NCBI GenBank assembly: GCA_035048815.1 | Contig: JAUCBN010000003.1 | Location: 26,086,001-26,150,000, forward strand | DNA length: 64,000 bases | From: Abelmoschus esculentus | Lineage: Eukaryota > Streptophyta > Magnoliopsida > Malvales > Malvaceae | Direction: 5' to 3' | Shown here: piece after piece, positions 24,300-36,933 of the stretch | Layout: each line of letters starts with the position of its first letter | How positions within the stretch are numbered: the first letter of the stretch is position 1 | The notes under the pieces: model-generated | What the model saw: the letters and a program-made list of their open reading frames with translations, nothing else | Told to the model about the DNA's origin: nothing | Database searches by the model: none | Program-made: the position numbers and the translations under genes

Positions 24300-25554
24300 T
24301 TAAGCGATTCTAGGGGTACTTTTGTAATCCTCTTCTCTTTGCTCACGCCACGTGTATTCATGCATGTGAATGTTTTTGAATTGGATGGGCCGGGCCCCGA
24401 AAACAATTAATCAAACTCGAGTTGACCCGATTTAGTTTGATGGCTCATTTCTTTTATACATGTAATATAGGGATAATTATATATTTAATATTTTATTTTT
24501 TATTTTTTGTTTTAATATTTTTTAATAAAATAATATTTAATATTGTGTTTTGTTTTTATTTTAATATTTCATCGTTAAAAAAACAACGACATATTAATTA
24601 TAAGAGAAAAATCGCAGTAACAAATTATCAAAAATCTCATAATCAGTATATCACATCGATTAAAATTAAAAAAACGTGACATATAAATTAAAAAAATAAT
24701 ATAACAACCTATCACGTGTAATTTTATATCTCCTAATTAGAATGTCATGTGTATTTTTCGTTCTCGAGCAATATATTACTGAATTCTAATTTTTTTGATC
24801 TAAGTAAAAATAAAACGTAACGTTAAATAATATTTTATCAGAAAATAAGTGAAATATCAAAACAAAAAATAAATAAAATTGAGGCAGTAAAAGTATAGTC
24901 ATCCTTATACTATAGTATACTATATAAATAATTTATTGACTATAGAAATTTTTGTTGAGACCTCTAATTATAAAAATTATAAAAAAATTTCTCGTCATAA
25001 ATAAAATAATAGGTTGATGTAGCGTAGTTAAGAATTAAATAATTGATGATATTTCAATTAACAAAAATTCACATAATAACATATTTCATCCTCTATTTTT
25101 AAATATATAGTCGATTTAGTATAATTTAAAAATTAATAAATTTAATTTTTTATATTATTTTATAAATTTAACTCGTAACTCTGAAAGACTGAAGTATTTT
25201 TTTCTCTGAATATCTCATATTTCGCCTCGTGATCTCTTCATCCTAATTCTTTTACTCGCTCGATTAATCTACACTTTTTAAAAACACTAAAAAAATATTT
25301 ATGGATTATTTATGTAATTTATCGTAATATAATATAAAATAAAATGTTATTTTTCTTTATATTTTACAAAATATTTGTAATTATTTGAGTAATTTAAAAT
25401 TCTAAATTGCTGCCCAAGTTAAAAGCCCATACACTACTTGGCAAATTTGTTGCTCAGGTTTGTAATCATAAAAAATATTACACATGAAAACACAAACCCA
25501 ATGGGTTTTTCTTAGTAGCAATGGAATTAATAAATTAAAAAAAAATATGTAGGC
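24300..25554. other. AT-rich gene-free stretch
   Basis: 24099-24290 is probably the SR gene leader and promoter. Beyond it the sequence is AT-rich with no gene or defined element seen. Confidence 0.4.
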
Positions 25555-25562
25555 ATATTAAT

Positions 25563-25868
25563 TAGGGGTGTTCAAAATTAACCGTAATTATTAGTCGATA
25601 TAACCATTAATTAACCGAACTTTTAAAAAAAATTAATGAACAAGTGATAAAAAATTATAATAGATTAATGAACAAGTGATAAAAAATTATAATAGATTAT
25701 AGGTTAACCTATAACTGAACTGTTGGTTAACCGTATCTTAACAGTTAATTATAGCAGATAACCGTTTTTTAATAGTTAAGTTACGGTTAATAAAATTTAA
25801 TAACTGTTATAACAGTTAACTGACTATTTACATTAACTGGTACGATTAACTTACCATGAACACCCGTG
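25563..25868. mobile_element. hAT-like MITE with GGGTGTTCA ends
   Basis: The left end is TAGGGGTGTTCA and the right end TGAACACCCGTG, forming an inverted pair. Flanks ATATTAAT (25555-25562) and ATATTAAC (25869-25876) are an 8-bp duplication matching at 7 of 8 positions. The 306-bp interior is rich in GTTAACCG-type blocks and holds a perfect 32-bp tandem duplication starting ATTAATGAACAAGTG at about 25634. There is no coding sequence. Confidence 0.75.
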
Positions 25869-25876
25869 ATATTAAC

Positions 25877-28027
25877 TACTACATTACTTTTATTTTGTGT
25901 TTTTTTCTTCTTTAACAATTAATTATTACAAGCTTTAGTCTAAAAAAAATAAAAATTCAAACTCATCAAACGATTCAATAAAAAACAAAATTTACCGAAA
26001 GTTTTTTAGGGTTTATACTATTTTGATCACCTAATTTTAAAAAATTATTCTTGCGACTTATATTTTTGATAATTGTCATTTTAGTCACCCAACAATTAAT
26101 CTCGTTAATTAATTTTTAAATTGACACTTAAATTTTTTAAATTTTATATTTTCATCAATCGATTTATCTATTTAAAAATTCGTTTCTCATTCAACTTCTT
26201 ACAATTATCGGTACATATCATACGACAAATGTACTTAAAAGAGTGGTGGGCCCGTGCTTAGACTGAAATTTTTAAAGTTTATAATTTAAAATTTTTATTT
26301 AAAATTTTTATGAATCATTTTTTAATTATATTTTTATAATTTTATCTACCATGAAATTAAAATTAATATTGATTTAGGCTTATTTGACAAATTGAACTCT
26401 ATTGAATTAAACAAAAATCTAATAAATCTCGTGTGAAACGTTATATTAATAATTAATTTGACTTTTAATTAAAAAAAATCACAATCAAATAAGTCTTACA
26501 AACTTCATGGAATTTAATACTAGTTTCGTCCAATTCTTAAGGCACTTGGTTGAAATTATTAATTTTTATTTAATCGATCTCGTTAATCATTACGATTTGA
26601 TTATGATAAATGAGAAATTATATTATGGATAAGTCTCACCACGTGTCTATGTGACCAGCCATTAAAATTCACTCATTTTATCAATTTTTTCATGTCATAA
26701 CAGTAAATATGAGTGGAGATTCACTTAGGATAATATGACATGAAAAAAATGATGAATTGGATGGTTTTTAATGGTTGATCCCATAGATAATATGGTAAAA
26801 TTTACTCATGATATAATTTCCCGTGATAAATATAAAAATTCATTATAAAATATGTTTAATAAAATTTTAAATAATATATACCTATGTTGTTTTGTAACTA
26901 GATTTGTTGACTTAATCAACAAGTTAAAGGTTTTGAAATATTTTAATTTTTATTTTTAGTTATTTTGACCCAACCCATATCAAGGGTTAAGATGGAAAAT
27001 GATATATATAATACTAAAATAGATTGACTTATGATTTTCTTTGGGGCAGAAAGATGTTTCTCGTAAAATTAAAAATCGAACAAAATTAAAGTATTATAGT
27101 ATATAAGTTTATAAATTATGTTAAAATCAAAGTATTATAATGTATAAGTTTATAAATTATGTTTAACTGAATTTCATTTTTAATTATTTTTTATAAGGTA
27201 AATTGTGTATTGTGTATTTTATACTTAGAATATTATAATATGTTAATGTGTTTTAAATTATTATTATTTACTTAAAAATAAATTTTAATAAATATTTATT
27301 AAAAATTTCTTAAAATTTTACTTCTATAATATTTAAAATTACTAAAATAAAAGTTATTTTTTTAAAATAAAATATATTTTTTAAAAACTAACTTTAACAT
27401 GGAAAAACTAAAAATCGAAATTAACCAAGTCAGAGATTGATGATTACTAAAATAACTTATCGAATTAAACTAAAACCAAACCGAATGCATCCCTAAACAT
27501 GTTTAGACTTATAAATTTTAAATTTTTTCTTTAAATCAAAAAATAAATATAGATATAGATATTTGAAAAAAAAACATCAAAAATAAAATTAATAAATCAA
27601 AGATTCTTTTAAGTAAATCAAAAAACAAAGATTTAATTAATAGATATAGATATAGAACATACTATAAAAAAATAAAGATTCTTATTAAAATAAATCAAAT
27701 AAAAAATAATAAAATTAATAGATTCGCTGGAAGAATTCATCAAAGTGAAAAACAATTAGGGACGAAAAAATTTTGAAAAAAAATTATTATATATTTTTTT
27801 AAATTTAATTAGGGAGATTTTTTAATTTATTATAAATTTTAAATTTTAACCTTTTAATCGTATTTTAGACATATGACCCATTCGACTCGCCCGAGTAACG
27901 ATGAGTAAGACGAGTCGCTGCGTTAATTCCCTCCGAGTCTGACGTAAACTCGATCAAACCCAACCACTGTGGGCAATGACAGTCTTTTTTCTCATATATT
28001 ATCAAAAGCTGGATTCCCAAATATGCA
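25877..28027. other. AT-rich gene-free stretch
   Basis: No gene seen. Small direct repeats occur at about 27088-27166 (AAAGTATTATAGTATATAAG, twice). A more GC-balanced island at 27870-27990 (CGACTCGCCCGAGTAACGATG) has no open frame. Confidence 0.4.
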
Positions 28028-28035
28028 TTTATAGG

Positions 28036-28553
28036 TAGGGGTGAGTATTTGATCTAGTTGAGTCAAAAATTTCAAGTTATTCGAGTTTACAAGTTATATT
28101 TTACAATTTAAACTTTATTTGAAATTTTTTCGGTTCGAGTCGAGTCGAATCGAATCGAGTTTTCGAGTTTCTATAAATATTTATTTATAATTATTTATCA
28201 TGTTATAGTATAATTTGATTTCAATTTAAAGATTTTCTCTAATCATATAAGATATTTATCTATATATATTTTTTATATGTAGCGATATTTCTTTATATTT
28301 TTATATATCAATATATATATATATATCATAAAAAATTGATAAACTCGTCATAAACTTAAAAATTAATCATTTAATTATTAAAAATTTTGAGTTATTCGAA
28401 TTTCCATTTTACAACTCGAACTTTATTTGAAATTTTTTTGAGTCGAGTCTATGAAATTTCGAGTCGAGTCAAAACGAGTCGAGTATTTTTGCCTCGAGTT
28501 GAGTCGAGTTATTCGTTTTTTTTTCGAGTCGAGTCGAGTTTTGTTCACCCTTA
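28036..28553. mobile_element. hAT-like element, GAGTCGAGT family, copy C (best preserved)
   Basis: It starts TAGGGGTGAGTATTTGATCT and ends TTTTGTTCACCCTTA. Both flanks read TTTATAGG (28028-28035 and 28554-28561), a perfect 8-bp target duplication. The interior contains GAGTCGAGTCGAGT blocks near both ends, which extend the inverted repeat, around an AT-rich middle. There is no transposase frame, so it is non-autonomous. This copy best defines the family. Confidence 0.85.
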
Positions 28554-28684
28554 TTTATAGGGACTACAAAGATCAAGAAAAAAATGAACTAAAATATTTA
28601 TATTATATTTGTTTAAAATTTTAGGTTCGAGTTCGGTTCAAACATAATACTATAAAGATTGGCTTAGGTTTGGCGGGTTTGACT

Positions 28685-28886
28685 CCAGCGACGGATGAAC
28701 GTAGGGAGGAGGGTGGGCACGAGATCACCTCAACTTTTTAAAATTCATATATTTGTCTTTGATTTTTAAAAATTTTATGGATTAGTCCTTAAATTTTAAT
28801 TTTTTTATGATTTGTGCCTATCCTGAAATTTTAAAAATTTTATGACTTGTGCCACCTTCATAAATATTTCTGGATCCGTCACTGCT
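28685..28886. mobile_element. MITE with GTGACGGATCC-type ends
   Basis: The left end CAGCGACGGAT and right end GGATCCGTCACTG are inverted. The body (TCATATATTTGTCTTTGATT and TTTTATGGATTAGTCCTTAA) recurs at 39872-40036 with the same kind of ends, and more weakly near 38120-38330. No coding capacity. Confidence 0.55.
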
Positions 28887-29985
28887 CGACTCGACTTAAA
28901 ATGAATTTTTATAAAAAAAAATATACATGTTAAAAAAACCTTTCATAAACAATACCTAAACAAAATTTAATATCGAAAAAGAGAAAAAGAGTGTCCAAAA
29001 AGTATATTAATCCAAATAACTAAAAATATTCTCATAATACAAACACATAATATCGATTTATTTTAGTTAATTTATTTTTAATGAATTTCTCTTGATTTAT
29101 TTTATTGTTTTTCTTTGTTAAAAATAATTATTTTTAATATATATTCGAACATATTCACAAATTTTTCGAATCGAGTTTAAACCAATTCAACTTACTAAAA
29201 TCTTGAACTAAACCGAATCAAAATATAATTCAAACTAATTTAAACTAAATTTTAATTAAATCAAATTAAATCTGAATAACTCGTGAATCGATATATCCAT
29301 TATAGCCCTACTAACATATAACATTACCATTGAATTAAAATGTTTAAAAATATTAAGTAAAATAAAATTGGTCATAACTCGCGCCAACTCACTCCACGTG
29401 GCGTAAGCGGTGTGACATATAGTCGAGTACAGAATCATGATTTAAAATAAAATCGTAAAATATAAATATTTAAAAGTAAAAAAATAAAATGAAAAAATTA
29501 ATTTTAAATTAATTTATATAAAAAGCTAAAATAAAAAATAATTTTTTTTAAAAATGATGAACGTTATTAGGGGTGTTCAAACATATAATTCGGTCGGTGA
29601 CCAAACCAAATTACTCAAAATTGAATTAATCGAATTTCTAAAATTTTTAACCGTTAACCAAATTATTTTTTTTTCCGAAAAACATCAAAGCTGACCATCC
29701 CCTTATATAAAATGTTTTGGAAAAAAATGTTATATAAAATGTTTGGTATTATTTTCAAAAGAATAAAATATTGTAAACCAAAAGCAAATAATTATAATTA
29801 TAAAAATGATAATTATATTTTTTTGATTTAATAAAAATTCAGCAGCATTTGTCAAAAAAAATATAAAAATAATAACATATGAGATTAAAATTTGAATATT
29901 TGTGTATGTAAATAAAGTCAAATGCATTTAATTCTGGTAAGATATATATATATATATGTATCGCTAAAGATTATAAAAAATATGA
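28887..29985. other. AT-rich gene-free stretch with a truncated MITE end
   Basis: No gene seen. At 29569-29660 a lone TAGGGGTGTTCAAAC end of the family at 25563 appears without a matching right end, so it is a truncated copy. Confidence 0.4.
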
Positions 29986-29989
29986 ATTA

Positions 29990-30870
29990 ATAAATATAAA
30001 CATCGCTAAATATTGTTAATAGAACATTGTTAAAGACTATTAAACTGATTAATAAAGATTAAAAAAAATTAAAGACTCGACATATAATTATAAATTATTT
30101 GAAATAAAATATTTAAAATAAAATATTTATTTTATTTTATTTAATTAATAGAACATTGCTAAAGACTTTCTGTATATATTTTATTTTATTTTTCAAAATA
30201 ATTGAATAAAATTTTAATTTAAATTAATTTTAAAAAATAGACTCCTAAATTTTTAAACCCTAAAATCAAAATTTAAAATCTAAGTCACTAAATAATAAAC
30301 AACAAACACTAAAATATACAATCTTAAAACCCTAAATCCAAAACCTAAAACTAAAAGCCCTAAAAATACTAAATCATAAACACTAAACCTTTAAACCCTA
30401 AAATAACCAAACCTCCTAAACTCTAAATCTAAAATGTTAGGATTATAAATCCAAAACTAATTTTGGATTTCAAGTTTATGTTTATACTTTTTTGGAGTTT
30501 CAAATTTTTTATTTTAGAGTTTAGGATTATATTTTTAGATTTTAGGGTTTAGGGTTTTATTGTTTAGAATTTAGAGTTTATGATTTAGTGTTTTAGATTT
30601 AGGATTTAAGGTTTAGTATTTTTAGACCCTCGAGTTTAAGGTTTTAGATTTTTTGATTTCATATTTTTTTAATTTTTAAAATAAAAAATAATTTAAATAA
30701 ATTAATTTGAAAAATTTAAAATATAATTTGTTTAAATTTTATTTTAAATCACTTTAAATTATATGTTTAATCTTAAAATTTTTAATTTTTATTAATTAAT
30801 TTAATAATATTTAACTATGTTTATCATTAATAATATTTAATATACATAATAAATTCATTCGAATTAATAT
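29990..30870. repeat. Palindromic element with telomere-motif core
   Basis: The arms (29990-30100 and about 30770-30870) share AATATTGTTAATA / AAACTGATTAATAAA-type blocks in inverted orientation. Between them lie many degenerate CCCTAAA units (30255-30430) followed by TTTAGGG units (30525-30640), so the core is itself inverted. Similar telomere-like cores occur in the ACGTGCGTCGAAC-ended elements near 3.4 and 52.4 kb. Confidence 0.55.
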
Positions 30871-31092
30871 TATTAAATATTTTTGAACTGTAATATTATG
30901 ACACCAAATATTTATTACTCCTGCCCTCGATCCTGATTCACAAGGCGATAATCAAAAGGTTGCAAACTGGACAGGCAGAATCGCAGTCATTCTCGTCTGT
31001 TGTCGGTGCACAGAAATGACGCGTTTTTATTAGTCTTTGGTTACGATATTAATTTTTGGGTTTGTTTAAAGGAAAACCTCTTAAAATTAAGG

Positions 31093-32405
31093 ATGGGCAC
31101 TGCCGTTAAAATTCTGACGGAAAAGTTAACAGTGATGACGTGGCAGTTAATGGTGATGACGTGGCCGTTAATTAAAAGTTGTAAAATTACACATTTAATC
31201 CCTCTAATTTATTTATTATTTTAAATTAATCATAAAAATAAATTAATAAATAAAATTAATCACCCAACCGATTTGTGACACATGTCACCACCTGGTTGGT
31301 GAGAAAGAAAGGAAGAATGAAAATATGATTCGCCACCGAGGGGATTTGAACCCATACCTTCTTACTTGTAAAGCAAAGGGCTAAACCACTAAGCCAATGC
31401 AATATTTATGATATAAAACCCGAAAATACAATATTAAATGGTTATATCTTAGTATTTGAATTACCCTGACAAAGACCAACCGTTTAAATCGATTAATATT
31501 TAAATAAAAATATTAAATATTTAGATTTTAATCATTCGAATAAATTAAAATCTAAATATTCGAATAAAAATATTTAGATTTTAATTATTCGAATATTTGA
31601 ATTTTGTTGTTTAAATATTTTTATATTTTTTGTTCGAATAATTAAAATCTAAATATTTTTATTCTAATATTTTTAATTCAAATATTCGAATATTCATAAT
31701 TTTTATTTGAATATTTAAAATATAAATATTTTTATTCGAATATTTATTAATTTTCAACTAATATTTTTATTTATATATTTAATATTATTCGAATATTTAA
31801 TATATGTATTTAAAATATTTAATTATTTTGATTTATTTATTAAATGTTTTATTATTTTAATTCAAATATTTAATGTTTTAATTTAAATATTAATCGACTC
31901 GAAATTTTGTTATTCTAGGCTTTTACTAAAACTTGATCACTTAATAATACATGTGAATATACTATGATATAAAAACTAACTTGGCTTAGTGGTTCACTCA
32001 TTGATTGGTGTTTGTTATGCTTAATGTTGTGGGTTCAAATCCCCTTACATATAAAAAAATTTGCATTTTATTTCTTCTACTAATCATTCACCAATCCGGT
32101 GGTGACACGTGTCACCACTTGATTGGTGAGGAATATATATAAAATAATAACTCAAAATAAATTAATAAATAAAATTAGGATTAAATTAAAAAAATAAATA
32201 AATTAGAGGATTAAATGTGTAATTTTACCGATTTTAATTAACAGCCACGTCACTGTTGTTAACTTTTCCGTCAAAATTTTAACGGCAGTGGCCAAAATAG
32301 GTAGGGTTTCAAAGTTTGGGTACCTGATTAACGAGTTCTTTAGTTGGGTGGTCAAAATAGGTATCCCTAAATAGTTGGGTGGTCACTGGTGTAGTTTACC
32401 CTTTT
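31093..32405. mobile_element. Foldback element with paired inverted tRNA-like sequences
   Basis: The left arm from GGCACTGCCGTTAAAATTCT (31093) to about 31440 is the near reverse complement of about 31940-32296 (ending AATTTTAACGGCAGTGGCC). Each arm contains a tRNA-like pair. On the minus strand these are TGGCTTAGTGG (31386-31396) then GGTTCAAATCC (31342-31352); on the plus strand TGGCTTAGTGG (31982-31992) then GGTTCAAATCC (32032-32042). These match pol III A and B boxes. The right arm runs about 110 bp past the left partner (to GGTAAACT.. near 32400), so the left end looks truncated. The centre is AT-rich with ATTCGAATAT repeats. Confidence 0.7.
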
Positions 32406-32410
32406 TTTTA

Positions 32411-33690
32411 ATAAATTAGTTTTTTTTTAAGAAAATATGCATGTACAATATTGTTTGACTTAAGTTGAACTCCTTTCAGTTTTGATGATTTCGGGTAAGG
32501 ATTTCGGTACCTATCTTTTTTATGATTTGTGTAAGAAAATATATCAATTTATAGTAATATTTGTACCTACAGAGATTTTGATATTTATTATAATAAATTA
32601 AATTTTCTCATAATAAATATGTATGTATAAAACTACTTACCCTATTTTTTGTACCTATTGAAATTCTCATCGTTTTTTTTTAATAAATTAGGTTTTCTCA
32701 TAAAAAAAATTTGTATGTACAAAATTGTTTACTCTAAGTTGAGCTCTTTTGACTTTATGGTCTTGGGTAAGAATTTTGGTGTATACCTTTTCTCTGACGA
32801 TTTGATAAGAAACTCTGTATAATTTATAATTTATATAACTATTAAAATTCTCTCCGTTTTTATAATAAAATAGTTTTTTTCGTAAAAAATATGTATGTAC
32901 ATAAATGTTTATCCTAAGTTTAACTCCTTTTAGTTTTGGTGATCTCATGAAAGAAATTCGATACCTACATTTTTTCTTACAAATTTTATAAGAAATCATG
33001 TGTAATTTGTAGTAATTTTTGTATCTGCTAAAATTTTCATCATTCTTGTAATAAATTAGATTTTTTTTGTATGAAAATATATATGTACAAAAATACTTAC
33101 CCTAAGTTGAGTTCCTTTTAGTTTTGATATGAAATTACATATACTTTGTAATAATTTTTGTACCTACTATAATTCACATTGTTCTTTAATAAATTATGTT
33201 TTCTCGTAAGAAAATATATTTGTACATAAATGCTCACCCTAAGTTAAGCTTTTTTGGTTGGGTGATTTCGTGTAATAATTTCGGTATCTGCTTTTTCTCT
33301 TACTATATTAGTAAGAAACTATGTATAATTTATAACAAATTATGTATCTACTAAAATGTTCATCATTCTTATAATAAATTAGGTTTTCTCGTAGGAAAAC
33401 ATGTTTGTATACAAATGTTTACCTTAAATTGAGCTCTTTTTGGCTTGGTTGATCTCGTACAATAATTCCGGTACCTTTTTTTACGATTTTGATAAAAAAA
33501 ACTATGTATAATTTATAATAAAATTAAGTGCCTACTAAAATATTCACCATTCTTATAATAAATTAAGTTTTTTCATAGAAAATATTTTTGTACAAAAGCG
33601 CTTATAATAAGTTAAATTCTTTTTCATTCTTGTAATAAATAAGATTTCTCGTAATAAAATATGTACGTACATAAATATTCATATTATAAA
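32411..33690. repeat. Tandem array of a degenerate 183-bp unit
   Basis: The sequence ATAAATTAGGTTTTCTCRTA, followed by AAAATATGTATGTACA and CCTAAGTTGAGCTC, recurs at about 32411, 32593, 32683, 32864, 33051, 33189, 33373, 33558 and 33634. Spacings are 182, 90, 181, 187, 138, 184, 185 and 76 bp, so full units are close to 183 bp with some truncated ones. Later parts of each unit (TTCGGTACCTA, GTACCTACTAAAAT) recur too. It is a short satellite-like array with no coding function seen. Confidence 0.75.
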
Positions 33691-33990
33691 ATTTTATGTA
33701 TATACCATTTTTATAATAATTATTATAACTGTTTATATGTACAAACCTCATATTATAATCAATGACAAAATTATATATAGGTGAAAAAAAAATAATCCCC
33801 CAGTTTTATTTTTATTTTTAAAATTAATTTATTTATGAATTTGTCTTTTTTAATTTTAAACGTTTATAGGTTATCCTTCGACTTTAATTTCTAGTTTCGC
33901 CTCTGACTATAAAAATGAACTTGGGTCGTATTAAATTTTTTTTATTTTTAATAATTTTAATATTAAAAGCTAGAGTTTAAGATTTAGATT

Positions 33991-34589
33991 TAGGGTTGTA
34001 AACGAACCGAACGTTCAGCAAATCGTTCCGTTCGACAGGAAGTTCGTTTGTGTTCATTTATTTATTATATAGATGAATATGAACAACATTTTTTTTTCGT
34101 TTAATTATATAAATGAATATGAACAGAGGGCTTGTTCTTTCATTTATGTTCGTTCGTTTAAGTTCGTTTAAATTTATTCACTTATGTTTAAGGGTTTTCA
34201 TTGTTTGGTTAAACCGAATTAACCGACTGAACTAAAACAAAATTGGTTAATCTATTAGATACTTTTAGGTTTTGACTAATGATTATGAGTTTTTTTCTTT
34301 AATTTTTAATTATCAATTAATTCGGTTTAAAACCGATTAATTAACTGAACTAATCGAACTAACCCAAAATACTAAATATTTAATATATTATATATGTTCG
34401 TTTATGTTCGTTTATCATGTCAACAAATGAACATGAACGAACAAGAACAAACTACATTCCTTAATGAACGACCACAAACAAAAAAAATTGTTCGTTTATA
34501 TTTGTGTTCATTCATTTGTTCGATTAAAGTTAAACGAACGAATATAAATACACCATCGTTCATATTTGTTCGATTCATTTATGATTTTA
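33991..34589. mobile_element. hAT-like element, CGTTCG family, copy 2
   Basis: It starts TAGGGTTGTAAACGAACCGA and ends GATTCATTTATGATTTTA, an eroded inverted end. Flanks TTTAGATT (33983-33990) and TTTAGATC (34590-34597) are an 8-bp duplication with 7 of 8 matches. The interior repeats GTTCGTTTATGTTCG and contains the same nested partial GGTTAAACCGAA element (from about 34196) as copy 1. Confidence 0.75.
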
Positions 34590-34599
34590 TTTAGATCAA

Positions 34600-36925
34600 T
34601 AACTTAGTTTTCTAGTTCTCACTGTTTAAGATTAAAATAACATTAAATTTTACAAGGAGACTTGTTAATATTATTGACTTTTGATGTGGACTTTTTCATA
34701 TATATATATATATGCATGATTTTTCTTTGAGGTTAAGTTTCATGAAAACAGGTCACGAGGGATTCCCGTACTAGGTCAAAGTCTGGATAATGGTAATTTG
34801 AAATTAGAGTTGCATATGGTATAAATTAGACACGATATACAAGGACAGAGTCAGGATTAAATGATAAGAAGTAGACTGGATAATTTTAAAATAATAAAGT
34901 TTTTAAATATAATTAAATCGTAAAAATTAGAAAAATTTAAATTTAATTTTATAAATTTTAAAGTTGAAAGGGCTTAAAAAATAATCAAAATAATTCGTGC
35001 TATATAGAATGTGAATTACCTTTAAATTAATAGCGATCTTTGAGATTATGTAACGCCCTAAAATTGAGCCTAGAAGTTTTAATGAATCGGTTACGTCGGT
35101 TTAGCCTAGTTCAAGATTAAATACTTAAAAATTGATTTTTATTTGAAATAAATTGTGAAAAATATCCTAAAATTCATATTTAATATATGTTTGACTTTGT
35201 TCAACTCAATTTCAAAAATTGACCCTTGAATCCCTAAGATTTTAAAATTAGTGATTATTTTATAAAAATAAAAACTTGAAGACAATTGTATAAAACTAAG
35301 TCAAAACTTTGAATCTTTAAGGGGTTTTGATCTAATTGTAATTCTAGTTTTATATTTTAATATTATTATATAATGAACCATTTTCATCACGTCATCTATG
35401 GTCCCAACCAACCAAATTCATGCATCTCATATTTTCTTAAGGTGACCATCACCTTTTCCTACATGTAATTAGTGAACGGGTGATTATCAAATAGTTACTT
35501 AAAAAATGAACGAACCTCATTACATTAACTACAAATGACGTGTTGAAAAAAATCATAGTATAACTTTTGTAAGAACAATATTATTCAGAATAAAATTTTA
35601 AAAATATATTTTTAATTAAATAATATAAAAATATTAAATCAATAATTAAGGTACAATCAAAAGATGACAAATCTTAAAATTTATCTTCTAATTGAACGTT
35701 AAATTTTCTGATGATATTTTTAATTAATTTTTTATTTTTTAAAAATATCGATACAAGCTTTGATATACTAAAAAAATTAAAAAATAAACATCGATATTAG
35801 TAAAAAAATAAAATTAAAATTATTAAAAAATCGAATATTTTTATTTTTTTTAAAATTTATCATATTTTATCATACCCTAAAATATAGCGCACCTTAAACC
35901 TACTCCCAATAGACTCAGCGAAGCGTCGGCTTTAGTTTTAGTAATTGATTATTGTGCCGGCGTGGGAATATCTGACGTGGCATGCAGCAGACACTACCAC
36001 GTGGTTCATATGATAGCCGACACATCTACTCTCCAAATCACACTCGTCAGTTGTCCCGTATTTTCTTAATTTCTCTCTCATTTTCTATTTTTTGAAGAAA
36101 AAAATATTATAAAAAAAGCAACTGAAAAAATAAACAAAAACTAAATTATTTGGTTTCAGAAATCGACTTTCAAAGAAAAAATAATATAAATATCTTTAAT
36201 CATTAAACTAATTAATAAATTATCATATACATTTTTAATGATATTTTATATTTATTTTATGATTTAAAGTGTGAGGTTCTCTGTTATAATAATATCATCT
36301 CTTTTGATTTTTCATATTAAAAAATTAGATTTAATTTTAATGTCATGGTTTATTGTATTACGAATATAATATAATTTTTAGAGTTTAAAATTTTTGATTT
36401 ATGATTTAAAATTTAAGGTTAAAAACTATAATTCAATATTTGTAATTAAAAAGGACAAATCGAGAATTTCATATAAGGGTTATGAACTATAAATAAGATA
36501 TATTCAAAATGTAGAGAGTGAAAAATTACGAAAATTTAAAAGATATAAAATTTGATTATTATTAAAAATACAAAATAAATATATAAAATAAAAAAAATAA
36601 TTTAAATTTTTAAGAGATGCAGTTGTACCTGAAATCCATTTTAATATTTAATAAATAAAAGTATTCACCGGAAAAAATGAATAATTTTTCTTCATTTAAT
36701 TAAATTTATGTGGAAAATACATTGTCTTGTTGTATGATCATTTGATTTTAATCCTGATTATAAACAAATCTTAATTGCAAACCAATATGAATATTAAATG
36801 TTTTTTGTGTGTCTTAATATCAAAACATTTGTTTATTAAGATTCGATCCGATCACTTGAAGTTTGATTGAGCAACTTAACCTGACATTAGGACATTGTTT
36901 AATTATGTCGTTGACTTTTATGAAT
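34600..36925. other. AT-rich gene-free stretch with a less AT-rich island
   Basis: No gene seen. TGTAACGCCCTAAAATTGAG at 35049 resembles plant LTR starts but no matching LTR was found. The island 35885-36090 is clearly less AT-rich and contains CTGACGTGGCA and ACCACGTGGTT (a G-box core CACGTG), like a plant promoter, but no gene follows. Confidence 0.4.
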
Positions 36926-36933
36926 ACAAAGTT

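Noticed and set aside
24422..24679. 85-residue plus-strand frame
   Set aside because: Phe/Ile/Asn/Lys-rich translation of AT-rich DNA with no start context or family resemblance.
30255..30640. Telomere or interstitial telomere array
   Set aside because: The CCCTAAA units are irregular, with many variants and an inversion in the middle. They are part of a dispersed palindromic element, not a true telomere tract.
35049..35480. LTR retrotransposon starting TGTAACGCCC
   Set aside because: Only the start resembles a plant LTR. No second LTR, primer-binding site or gag-pol frame was found nearby.
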